Part shown: piece by piece, positions 1 to 5,640 of the stretch | Layout: each line of letters opens with the position of its first letter | How positions within the stretch are numbered: the stretch's first letter is position 1 | Assembly (NCBI GenBank): GCA_023301405.1 | Contig: JALZUX010000450.1 | Coordinates: 1-6,504 of the forward strand | Reading direction: 5' to 3' | Source of the DNA: Granulosicoccaceae bacterium | GTDB taxonomy: Bacteria; Pseudomonadota; Gammaproteobacteria; Granulosicoccales; Granulosicoccaceae | DNA length: 6,504 nt | The notes under the pieces: generated by a model | Seen by the model: only the letters and a program-made list of their open reading frames with translations | What the model was told of the DNA's origin: nothing | The model's database searches: none | Position numbers and translations under genes: made by a program

Positions 1-1
1 C

Positions 2-295
2 TGGCTTGAACGACAACTCGATGCCCTCAATGAAGACTTACCGGCGCTCAAAGATTTTATCTTGCCCGGTGGCGGGCAGGCTGCGGCGGCTTGTCATCTG
101 GCTCGCACGGTATGTCGCCGGGCAGAGCGTTGTGTGATTTCACTAGGCGCAAAAGAAGAACTACCGCCGCAGAGTATTATTTATCTGAACCGGTTGTCTG
201 ATCTGTTGTTTGTTATGGCGCGCGTGCTTGCGCGCAATGAAGGCGGCAGTGAGGTGTTATGGCAAAGTAACCGGCCGCCACTCGACGAAAGCTGA
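2..295 (+). CDS. pduO: PduO-type cob(I)alamin adenosyltransferase, C-terminal part (5' end outside window)
   Basis: This is the 3' end of a gene cut by the left edge; 97 residues are visible before TGA at 293-295. The family transfers the adenosyl group of ATP to cob(I)alamin in the cytoplasm, making coenzyme B12. Seen here are the family's C-terminal signatures: FILPGG, then ARTVCRRAER, then LNRLSDLLFVMAR, ending near EVLW. The arginines and glutamate of ARTVCRRAER correspond to R186, R190, R191, E193 and R194 of human MMAB, positions where disease mutations map, so the visible active-site part looks intact. The N-terminal ATP-binding motif lies outside the window. An apparent start at TTG 62 is only an internal leucine codon, because the frame stays open and homologous back to the edge. 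The symbol is the family name; cobO is also used for this type. Confidence 0.93.
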   Translation, partial: WLERQLDALNEDLPALKDFILPGGGQAAAACHLARTVCRRAERCVISLGAKEELPPQSIIYLNRLSDLLFVMARVLARNEGGSEVLWQSNRPPLDES

Positions 296-344
296 CCTGC
301 TCTATAAAGCCTCCGGCATCATCACTCAACCTATTGGCGATCGC

Positions 345-791
345 ATGAAAGAATTTCCGCTCGACCGCACGGAAGTGCGCGGCAACTTTAAGCACTTTCT
401 GACCATCCCGACCCGATGGTCTGACAATGATCAATACGGCCACGTCAACAATGCAAAATATCTGACCTTCTTTGAGTTGGTCATCATGCGCTATTTGGAA
501 GTAGATTCAAATCTTGATTTCAACGCACATGGCGTGCAATGTTTTTCAGTCGAAAACATGTGCCGCTATGTTCAACCTGTTAAATTTCCAGATACGTTGG
601 AGGCGGGGCTTCGGGTAGGAAAACTAGGTAATTCCAGTGTCCGCTATGAGGTAGGGTTATTTGTTGAGGGGCACAATGATGTTAGTGCCGTTGGTTACTT
701 CACTGATGTTTTTGTCGACAATAACTCTGAAAAGCCGGTGTCTATCCCCGGTGAAATCCGCTCCAGGCTGGCAGCACTTTGCTTTGAGTAA
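345..791 (+). CDS. Acyl-CoA thioesterase, 4HBT/YbgC-FadM-like hotdog fold
   Basis: This encodes a 148-residue single-domain hotdog protein, about the usual length for the 4-hydroxybenzoyl-CoA thioesterase family, which hydrolyses acyl-CoA thioesters in the cytoplasm. The signature near residues 24-39 reads RWSDNDQYGHVNNAKY. D29, the second Asp of DND, aligns with the catalytic Asp17 of Pseudomonas 4HBT, and the HVNN-x-x-Y pattern resembles FadM-type members. The physiological substrate cannot be read from the sequence. The frame is open upstream to 210, but that extension would overlap the adenosyltransferase by 86 bases and has no family-like residues, so ATG 345 is chosen. Only a weak GGCGA (336-340) precedes it. 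The 49-base gap to the adenosyltransferase allows co-transcription, but no shared pathway is evident. Confidence 0.9.
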   Translation: MKEFPLDRTEVRGNFKHFLTIPTRWSDNDQYGHVNNAKYLTFFELVIMRYLEVDSNLDFNAHGVQCFSVENMCRYVQPVKFPDTLEAGLRVGKLGNSSVRYEVGLFVEGHNDVSAVGYFTDVFVDNNSEKPVSIPGEIRSRLAALCFE

Positions 792-819
792 GTGATAGAG
801 CTTATTACACCAAACCAGC

Positions 820-925
820 ACCGTTAGGCATGCCCTTAGGATTTCTGTTGTCTGACAGCCCCCTAGAGCCACGCCTAGTGTTCCGCCCTCAATCACCGGG
901 GTGGTTTCAACCGAACCGTTAGGCA
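820..925 (+). repeat. Pair of 11-base direct repeats (820-830 and 915-925)
   Basis: The 11-mer ACCGTTAGGCA occurs at 820-830 and again at 915-925, bracketing most of the spacer between the thioesterase gene and yadG. The bases just upstream of both copies are also similar (CAAACC and TCAACC). The exact identity is seen directly. Whether it is a pair of regulator sites, a duplication scar or chance is not decided by the sequence. Confidence 0.6.
891..906 (+). promoter_or_regulatory. Small hairpin upstream of yadG
   Basis: AATCAC (891-896) can pair with GTGGTT (901-906) around a CGGG tetraloop, giving six pairs of which one is G-U. It sits 32 bases before the yadG ATG. GGTT at 903-906 could instead pair with AACC at 914-917, so two exclusive small structures are possible. 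There is no T-tract, so this is not a typical intrinsic terminator. Any leader-regulation role is speculative. Confidence 0.2.
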
Positions 926-938
926 ACTGTGTTATTAA

Positions 939-1883
939 ATGAAAGCACTTGAAATAAAAGGACTGACCAAAACCTATGGTAACGGTCAGGTGGCACTGAA
1001 GGGTGTTGATTTAACCGTAGAGCAAGGTGATTTTTTCGCTTTGCTTGGCCCTAATGGCGCGGGTAAGTCAACAGCTATTGGTATTGTGTGTTCGTTGGTT
1101 AATGCCAGCAGCGGTTCTATTAAAATTCATGAGTTTGATCTTGCCACCCAACGCAATCATTGCAAGCTGCTGATTGGTTTGGTGCCTCAGGAAATTAATT
1201 TTAATGTGTTTGAAACTCCGTTAAATATACTGGTTACCCAAGCCGGGTATTATGGTATCCCCAGAAAAATCGCGCTCGAACGAAGTGAAAAGTACCTGAG
1301 GCTTTCAGAGCTGTGGGGCAAACGCAACGGCCCTGCGCGTGAAATGTCAGGCGGTATGAAGCGGCGATTAATGATTGCACGTGCGCTAATTCACCAACCT
1401 AAACTGTTAATCCTTGACGAACCCACCGCTGGCGTTGATATCGAAATCCGGCGCACTATGTGGCAGTTTCTACAGGAGATAAATAACAGCGGTACAACAA
1501 TCATACTAACGACTCATTACCTGGAAGAAGCCGAAACTCTATGCCGCAACGTTGCCATCATTGATAACGGTTCCATTGTCGAGCAAGGCGCCGTCAGTGA
1601 TTTGCTAAGTCGCTCGATGGTTCAGTCTTTTGTGCTTGATTTAAAAAACACGCCATCACAAGCACCAGTGCTTAACGGCTTTACGGTAGTCAGCTATGAC
1701 AATCAGCGACTTGAAGTAGAAATGGCGGTTGGCGACAACATGAACGGCCTTTTTCAGCAGTTGGCTGCACAAAATATTGAGGTGGTTAGCTTGCGTAATA
1801 AAACAAACCGCCTCGAAGAGTTTTTTCTTCGCCTGGTCGGGCAGCAGAATGATCAGGGCGACACCACAGAGGGTAATACCTGA
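939..1883 (+). CDS. yadG: ABC transporter ATP-binding protein YadG
   Basis: This is the 314-residue ATPase subunit of an ABC-2 type exporter, working on the cytoplasmic face of the inner membrane with YadH. All nucleotide-binding motifs are present: A-loop Tyr13, Walker A GPNGAGKST at 37-45, Q-loop Gln84, an MSGGM signature at 136-140 in place of canonical LSGGQ, Walker B LLILDEP at 156-162, D-loop GVD at 165-167 and switch His193. The run from MSGGMKRRL through TTHYLEEAE closely matches E. coli YadG as I remember it, including the Met in the signature. The rest, after about residue 230, is a family-typical C-terminal extension. ATG 939 is the first possible start because an in-frame TAA lies directly before it. 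The ribosome binding site is poor: the nearest purine motif, AGG at 921-923, is 15 bases away. The transported substrate of YadGH is not known to me. Confidence 0.95.
   Translation: MKALEIKGLTKTYGNGQVALKGVDLTVEQGDFFALLGPNGAGKSTAIGIVCSLVNASSGSIKIHEFDLATQRNHCKLLIGLVPQEINFNVFETPLNILVTQAGYYGIPRKIALERSEKYLRLSELWGKRNGPAREMSGGMKRRLMIARALIHQPKLLILDEPTAGVDIEIRRTMWQFLQEINNSGTTIILTTHYLEEAETLCRNVAIIDNGSIVEQGAVSDLLSRSMVQSFVLDLKNTPSQAPVLNGFTVVSYDNQRLEVEMAVGDNMNGLFQQLAAQNIEVVSLRNKTNRLEEFFLRLVGQQNDQGDTTEGNT
1868..1873 (+). promoter_or_regulatory. Ribosome binding site of yadH
   Basis: AGAGGG lies inside the end of yadG, nine bases before the yadH ATG at 1883. It supports that start and suggests yadH can be initiated on its own as well as by coupling through the TGATG overlap. 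Confidence 0.65.
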
Positions 1884-2662
1884 TGCAGTCTATCGCAGCG
1901 GTTAATGTGGTGGCATTTAAAACGCTTTTAGTCAAAGAGATTCGGCGGTTCATGCGCATCTGGGTGCAAACCATCGTGCCACCAGCCGTCAGTGCCTTGC
2001 TATACATGACTATTTTCGGCACGTTGATTGGTAATCGCGTTGGCGAAATGGATGGGCATCGCTACATCGACTTCATTGTGCCGGGGATAATCATGATGTC
2101 GATCATCACCAATTCTTACGGTAATTCAGTCTCGTCATTCTTTGGTGCAAAGTTTCAGAATCACCTTGATGAGCTTCTCATCGCACCCGTACATAACGCT
2201 GTTATATTGGCAGGGTTTGTCGCCGGTGGCGTATGCCGTGGATTGGCGGTGGGGTCTCTGGTGGCCGTTGTTTCATTGTTTTTTACCAGCCTGTCAATTG
2301 AAAATCCGCTGACAACATTTGCTATCGTCATACTGACATCAACACTGTTTTCTATTGGTGGAGTAATAAACTCTGTGTTTGCCAAAGGCTTTGACGATAT
2401 TTCGATCATTCCAAATTTTGTGCTTACCCCGCTGACTTACCTGGGTGGAATCTTCTACTCGATAAAACTTTTACCGGATTTTTGGGAACGGCTATCCTTT
2501 ATCAACCCGGTACTCTATATGATCAACGGTTTTCGCTACGGAATACTGGGAACCTCGGATATTGATATACGAATATCATTTCTGATTATCATCGTTTTTA
2601 TTGTAATTCTGGCAGCCATTGCGCTGCGTTTGTTGAACAAGGGTGTTGGCATAAAAAGCTGA
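1883..2662 (+). CDS. yadH: ABC-2 type transporter permease YadH
   Basis: This is the 259-residue inner-membrane subunit that pairs with YadG. It closely resembles E. coli YadH as I remember it: an N-terminal KEIRRFMRIWVQT segment before the first membrane span, SSFFGAKFQ at about 84-92, the coupling-loop-like DELLIAPV at 96-103, FAKGFDDIS at 166-174, LTPLTYLGGIFYS at 181-193 and NPVLYMINGFRYG at 208-220. About six hydrophobic spans are visible, near residues 31-50, 62-79, 106-134, 143-165, 175-193 and 229-250, as expected for ABC-2 permeases. Its ATG shares base 1883 with the yadG stop (TGATG), a classic translationally coupled arrangement. Nothing looks truncated. The substrate is unassigned; ABC-2 exporters of this branch are often annotated only as multidrug or unknown. 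Confidence 0.95.
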   Translation: MQSIAAVNVVAFKTLLVKEIRRFMRIWVQTIVPPAVSALLYMTIFGTLIGNRVGEMDGHRYIDFIVPGIIMMSIITNSYGNSVSSFFGAKFQNHLDELLIAPVHNAVILAGFVAGGVCRGLAVGSLVAVVSLFFTSLSIENPLTTFAIVILTSTLFSIGGVINSVFAKGFDDISIIPNFVLTPLTYLGGIFYSIKLLPDFWERLSFINPVLYMINGFRYGILGTSDIDIRISFLIIIVFIVILAAIALRLLNKGVGIKS

Positions 2663-2670
2663 CCCGCATC

Positions 2671-2676
2671 AGAGGA
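2671..2676 (+). promoter_or_regulatory. Ribosome binding site that decides the TTG start of the methyltransferase
   Basis: AGAGGA ends seven bases before TTG 2684. The alternative ATG at 2711 has only A/G-rich lysine codons before it, with no clear Shine-Dalgarno at good spacing. The site therefore favours the TTG start. Confidence 0.7.
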
Positions 2677-2683
2677 CCCCTTC

Positions 2684-3499
2684 TTGGCTAAGAAGAAGAA
2701 AAAACAGACAATGGCAGACCGCGCTGACCGGCACGCGTTATACCAGGAGTCTGTGCAAGATTCAGAGTTCGAACTCGACTTCGTACAAGATACCTTCAAA
2801 GATATTCGTAAACGTAAAGCCGTGACTCTGCGGGAAGACTTTGCCGGTACAGCACGAAGTGCTTGCGTATGGACCAAGCGTGGCAAAAATAACAAGGCGT
2901 GGGCGGTAGACTTTGATGAAGAGGTACTCGAGTGGGGGCGTAAGCACAACCTTGCCAAGCTGAAGCCCAAGCAGCAAGAAAGAGTCGAGTTCATTCAGTC
3001 AGATGTGCTAACCGTTGATACTCCAAACGTTGATATGGTGTTAGCGTTTAATTTCAGTTACTGGATTTTCCAGGAGCGCAATCAGCTGCTGGCTTATTTT
3101 CGCAGTGTCCGCAATTCCCTGAATGACGACGGAATATTGTTTCTAGATGCTTTTGGTGGGTCTGAAGCGCACACTACTCAGGTTGAGAAACACAAGCTTG
3201 ATGGTTTCACCTACCTGTGGGACCAAAACAAGTACAACGCTCTGACTCAGGAAATGAAATGCCACATCCATTTCAGGTTCCCTGATAAATCAAGAATGGA
3301 CAAAGCTTTTACCTACATCTGGCGGCTGTGGGGCGGTCATGAAATCGATGATCTTCTGGATCAGGCGGGTTTTAGCAACGTTCGGTTTTATGTGCAAAAA
3401 TTCGATGAAAAAACAGAAGAAGCGCTAGACGAGTTTGAAGAGACTCGTGAAGTCATTGATCACGAATGCTGGATCGCCTATATTGTGGCTGAAAAATAG
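2684..3499 (+). CDS. Class I SAM-dependent methyltransferase, substrate unknown
   Basis: This is a 271-residue cytoplasmic protein with a Rossmann-type methyltransferase layout. Motif I is unusual: LREDFAGTA at 49-57 replaces the common GxGxG loop. The acidic end of the second strand is VDFD (75-78), SDVL at 106-109 fits the motif III region, and NFSYWIF at 123-129 takes the motif IV position. LDAFGG (near 154-159) and a C-terminal GFSNVRFYV strand complete the fold. I recognise this pattern from uncharacterised bacterial methyltransferases but cannot name a substrate. The N-terminus is strongly basic (five lysines at 3-7). TTG 2684 is chosen because of AGAGGA at 2671-2676; ATG 2711 would give a protein nine residues shorter. 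The gene begins 21 bases after yadH and is probably in the same transcript, which hints at but does not prove a functional link to the exporter. Confidence 0.88.
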   Translation: MAKKKKKQTMADRADRHALYQESVQDSEFELDFVQDTFKDIRKRKAVTLREDFAGTARSACVWTKRGKNNKAWAVDFDEEVLEWGRKHNLAKLKPKQQERVEFIQSDVLTVDTPNVDMVLAFNFSYWIFQERNQLLAYFRSVRNSLNDDGILFLDAFGGSEAHTTQVEKHKLDGFTYLWDQNKYNALTQEMKCHIHFRFPDKSRMDKAFTYIWRLWGGHEIDDLLDQAGFSNVRFYVQKFDEKTEEALDEFEETREVIDHECWIAYIVAEK

Positions 3500-3504
3500 T
3501 CACC

Positions 3505-3515
3505 GGGGGGGGGGG
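3505..3515 (+). repeat. G11 homopolymer
   Basis: Eleven consecutive G lie five bases after the methyltransferase stop. Being outside any supported reading frame, a length change would not shift a protein. Such tracts are prone to slippage in the cell and to sequencing or assembly error, so the exact length is uncertain. Confidence 0.85.
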
Positions 3516-3518
3516 TAC

Positions 3519-3545
3519 GCGGGCAGATTGTTGCATTCTGGCCGC
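3519..3545. repeat. 27-base imperfect palindrome (hairpin without T-tract)
   Basis: The left arm at 3519-3530 pairs with the right arm at 3534-3545 around a TTG loop. Ten of twelve positions pair; the exceptions are one G-G (3523/3541) and one T-T (3528/3536). The outer blocks are GCGG with CCGC and CAGA with TCTG. It starts 20 bases after the methyltransferase stop. No run of T follows on either strand, so it may protect a 3' end or act as a factor-dependent pause rather than as an intrinsic terminator. Confidence 0.5.
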
Positions 3546-3558
3546 AGTATTGTGAGCG

Positions 3559-3608
3559 ACTAGCAGGGGATTAACAGTGCTGCTGCTCAGTGGTTATTCT
3601 TTGGTTTT
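3559..3608 (+). terminator. Weak candidate terminator after the methyltransferase gene
   Basis: ACTAGCAG (3559-3566) can pair with CTGCTcAGT (3583-3591), eight pairs with one bulged C and a 16-base loop. A T-rich but interrupted stretch follows at 3591-3608. The position, after the last gene of the presumed yadGH operon, is suitable. The long loop and broken T-tract make it a poor intrinsic terminator. Confidence 0.25.
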
Positions 3609-3803
3609 CTAGTCTGCCATTGCGAGTTCAGAATCGTAGTACTTTGTGCGTTTGGCGTGCAGAATCGCCGCCTCACGCGCTTGTATTTTAAGTAACTCGA
3701 CCTTCGCACCTTCATCTAGCTTTTTGAACAAAGGTTCTCCCTGTTTGGCTAGCAGTCGCAGGGTATCGCCGGCTTCGGCGCTGTCTTGTGCTTTCCACTT
3801 CAT
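3609..3803 (-). CDS. Small hypothetical protein, 64 residues
   Basis: I do not recognise this protein. Reading from ATG 3803 to TAG at 3611-3609 gives 64 residues rich in Ala, Lys, Glu and Leu, with few rare residues and the look of two or three amphipathic helices (for example LFKKLDEGAKVELLKIQA at about 25-42). It has no signal peptide, no membrane span and no cysteine. The frame could begin at TTG 3818, directly after an in-frame TAG, adding five residues. ATG is preferred, with a weak GGA ten bases upstream of it. It occupies the middle of an otherwise gene-free 604-base stretch and is not the shadow of another gene. It is divergent from ubiG, 300 bases away. The composition argues for real coding; the weak ribosome binding site and lack of a recognised family argue for caution. 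Confidence 0.5.
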   Translation of the reverse strand: MKWKAQDSAEAGDTLRLLAKQGEPLFKKLDEGAKVELLKIQAREAAILHAKRTKYYDSELAMAD

Positions 3804-3966
3804 AAGATGATGGTCCAACTATCCGTCATGATTTCATCACTAGTACGTAGGTAGCGTGATAACGGTACAAGGTACGGGCCGATTCGTTTTATTTTTCAAA
3901 ATTTAGTGGTGAAACGGCTTTTAACGCTGTAGTCATTGATTTCATTCACTTTGCAAATAACTTTCA

Positions 3967-3983
3967 CATAAAGCTAGCTTATG
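3967..3983. promoter_or_regulatory. 17-base dyad upstream of ubiG, possible operator
   Basis: CATAAAGCT (3967-3975) is followed immediately by its near-exact inverse AGCTTATG (3976-3983); the left arm has one extra A. The central ten bases, AAGCTAGCTT at 3971-3980, are a perfect palindrome. Zero spacing fits a DNA-binding dimer site better than an RNA hairpin. It lies 120 bases before the ubiG start and just upstream of the candidate promoter. I cannot match it to a known regulator. Confidence 0.35.
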
Positions 3984-3989
3984 AACTGC

Positions 3990-4018
3990 GTGCTAATCAG
4001 CGCTGTTGGCTATTTAAT
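3990..4018 (+). promoter_or_regulatory. Candidate sigma70-type promoter for ubiG
   Basis: TTTAAT at 4013-4018 matches the -10 consensus at five of six positions. Seventeen bases upstream, GTGCTA (3990-3995) matches the -35 consensus at only three. Transcription would start near 4025 and leave a leader of roughly 80 bases. In AT-rich sequence such a match is easily due to chance. Confidence 0.25.
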
Positions 4019-4103
4019 GTCAATAATTTAGTGCGTCTGCAAGACCCAAAATGAATTGCTTGATCGTTGAAAAAACAACAAAAACTTACCGGAATACGGA
4101 ACA

Positions 4104-4850
4104 ATGACACGACAACAGAACAGCGTAGATTCCATCGAGATTGAAAAATTTAATAAGCTTTCGTCTACGTGGTGGAACGAAACGGGGCCAATGTGGCCGT
4201 TGCATCGGCTAAACAAGTTTCGTAGTACTGTCATCGAGAAAGTGATCTGCGAGCAACTGAAAATCGATGCCGATGTCGCTTTGCCATTGCAGGGCTTGCA
4301 AGTGCTAGACATTGGCTGTGGTGGTGGGATTCTTTCAGAATCAATGGCGCGCAGAGGCGCTGTTGTTCACGGTGTGGATATCAGTCCAGGCAATATTGCT
4401 GCGGCGAACATTCATGTGCAGGCGCAAGCGGATATCAAGGTTGAGTACGAGCTATCAACTGCAGAAGAATTGGCAAGCCGTGATCGTCGTTACGATGTTG
4501 TGCTGAATATGGAAGTCATCGAGCACGTTGCTGATCTGCCTCTATTTATGACGGCCTGCAATAAGCTGGTAAAGCCAGGAGGGATTCAGTTTGTATCAAC
4601 TATTAATCGTAATCCGGTAGCGTGGTTCATCGCCATTTTTGGTGCTGAATATGTGTTGCGATGGTTGCCGAGGGGCACGCATCAATACCGCAAGCTGGTT
4701 AAACCCAAGGAGCTATTGACGTGGCTTGATGACGGGGAGTTTACCGTTTTCGAACGTACTGGAGTAGCAGTGAATCCGTTTAACCGGACAATGTCGGCGC
4801 AAAAATCAGAATGGGTGAACTATATGTTTGCCGCCAGAAAAGCCACATAG
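4104..4850 (+). CDS. ubiG: Ubiquinone biosynthesis O-methyltransferase UbiG
   Basis: This is a 248-residue cytoplasmic or membrane-associated SAM-dependent enzyme that performs both O-methylations of ubiquinone synthesis: on the 2-polyprenyl-6-hydroxyphenol intermediate and on 3-demethylubiquinol. The UbiG-specific N-terminus is visible: F16-x-x-L-S, WW at 23-24, then PLHRLN at 32-37. Motif I VLDIGCGGG lies at 67-75, the acidic Asp92 that binds the SAM ribose in VDIS, and the UbiG motif EVIEHV at 137-142. NRNP followed by WFIAIFGAEYVLRWLPRGTH, at about residues 173-195, matches the membrane-interacting insert of UbiG, and WVNYMF near the C-terminus fits the family end. The length is usual. 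ATG 4104 agrees with the family start; the ribosome binding site is weak (GGA at 4091-4093 or 4098-4100). No ubi or gyrA neighbour is present. The gene ends one base from the znuB stop on the other strand. Confidence 0.95.
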   Translation: MTRQQNSVDSIEIEKFNKLSSTWWNETGPMWPLHRLNKFRSTVIEKVICEQLKIDADVALPLQGLQVLDIGCGGGILSESMARRGAVVHGVDISPGNIAAANIHVQAQADIKVEYELSTAEELASRDRRYDVVLNMEVIEHVADLPLFMTACNKLVKPGGIQFVSTINRNPVAWFIAIFGAEYVLRWLPRGTHQYRKLVKPKELLTWLDDGEFTVFERTGVAVNPFNRTMSAQKSEWVNYMFAARKAT

Positions 4851-4851
4851 G

Positions 4852-5640
4852 CTATTTACGCTTTGGCCATGCGATACTGACTAAGAATACCATAAGCGAT
4901 GCGACCACAATGGACGGACCGGCGGGGGTGTCAAGGTTCAGTGAGGACGAAAGGCCAGCCACCACCGCCGCAACCCCTAACAACGAAGCAAAGACTGCCA
5001 TTGTTTCAGGGCTTGCTGCAAAGCGGCGCGCGGTTGCCGCTGGTATCACTAGTAACGCGGTTATTAGTAGTATCCCGACTATTTTAATAGCCATTGCAAT
5101 AACAGCAGCCAGTAGCAACAGGTAAATTAATTGAACTGTCTGTGGCCGTTGTTCTTCGGCACGAGCAAGCTCTTCGTTGACAGTACTTGCCAGTAGCGGA
5201 CGCCAGATAATGGCAAGAATCACCAGTGAGATACCGCCGCCGATACCAATGATCAATAGATCTTCACGGCTGACGGCGAGTACGTCGCCAAACAGGTAGC
5301 CGATTAAATCAACCTGGTTACGAGTCATCAGGCCAATGGCGATTAATCCCAGCGCCAGCGTCGAGTGAGAAAGTATGCCCAATAGTGTGTCTGTAGGTAG
5401 TTCGGCTCGACTCTGCAGAAACACCAGCGACAAAGCCAACGCGCCCGCTACCATAAAAACACCGATACCTGAATGCACCTGAAGGATGAGTGACAGGGTG
5501 ATTCCAAGTAACGCTGAGTGCGCCATGGTATCGCCAAAGTAGGCCATACGTCGCCAGATTACAAAGCAACCAAATGGTCCGGTAAGCAAGGCGACTCCGG
5601 CACCGGCCAGAAGTGCTCTCATGAAAAAATCATCAAGCAC
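4852..5640 (-). CDS. znuB: Zinc ABC transporter permease ZnuB
   Basis: This is the 262-residue inner-membrane channel of the ZnuABC high-affinity zinc importer. It carries the ABC-3 family signatures: GPFGCFVIWRRMAYFGDTMAHS at about 21-42, DTLLGILSHSTLALGL at 84-99, DLIGYLFGDVLAV at 111-123, IPAATARRFA at 199-208 and DTPAGPS at 237-243. About seven or eight hydrophobic spans are seen between residues 8 and 258. GTG 5640 is chosen as start because the resulting MLDDFFMRALLAG terminus fits ZnuB proteins and the length is close to E. coli ZnuB (261). The frame is open for a further 57 codons, but those lie inside znuC and are low-complexity Thr/Ser. ATG 5622 would give 256 residues. The start overlaps the znuC end by eight bases, so translation is probably coupled; no clear Shine-Dalgarno is seen. 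Confidence 0.94.
   Translation of the reverse strand: MLDDFFMRALLAGAGVALLTGPFGCFVIWRRMAYFGDTMAHSALLGITLSLILQVHSGIGVFMVAGALALSLVFLQSRAELPTDTLLGILSHSTLALGLIAIGLMTRNQVDLIGYLFGDVLAVSREDLLIIGIGGGISLVILAIIWRPLLASTVNEELARAEEQRPQTVQLIYLLLLAAVIAMAIKIVGILLITALLVIPAATARRFAASPETMAVFASLLGVAAVVAGLSSSLNLDTPAGPSIVVASLMVFLVSIAWPKRK

Larger units (their letters stand above)
3819..4103. other. AT-rich intergenic region between the small minus-strand frame and ubiG
   Basis: No supportable gene is present here. Its position between divergent reading frames makes it the likely promoter region for both. It contains the dyad at 3967-3983, a weak sigma70-like pair at 3990-4018 and a short tandem GGTAC repeat (GGTACAAGGTAC) in the left part. 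I see no tRNA, riboswitch or terminator. Confidence 0.5.

Noticed and set aside
210..344. A 45-residue N-terminal extension of the thioesterase.
   Set aside because: It overlaps the adenosyltransferase by 86 bases, lacks family-like residues, and the single-domain length is already complete from ATG 345.
337..344. GCGATCGC, the HIP1 octamer abundant in cyanobacteria.
   Set aside because: A single copy is expected by chance, and the gene content is gammaproteobacterial.
657..926. Minus-strand 89-residue frame covering the spacer before yadG.
   Set aside because: Half of it is antisense to the thioesterase, no family is recognised and no ribosome binding site is seen. It is best read as a chance open frame.
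2690..2710. A-rich lysine codons as a possible frameshift slippery site near the methyltransferase start.
   Set aside because: The A6 run is not in the usual -1 heptamer register, no downstream structure is evident, and the zero frame encodes a complete protein.
2536..2994. Minus-strand 152-residue frame, rich in Ser, Arg and Leu.
   Set aside because: It is antisense to the well-supported yadH and methyltransferase genes, and its composition is typical of a shadow frame.
4066..4079. GTTG-A6-CAAC as a possible hairpin or terminator before ubiG.
   Set aside because: It has only four pairs with an A-rich loop, too weak to support a feature.
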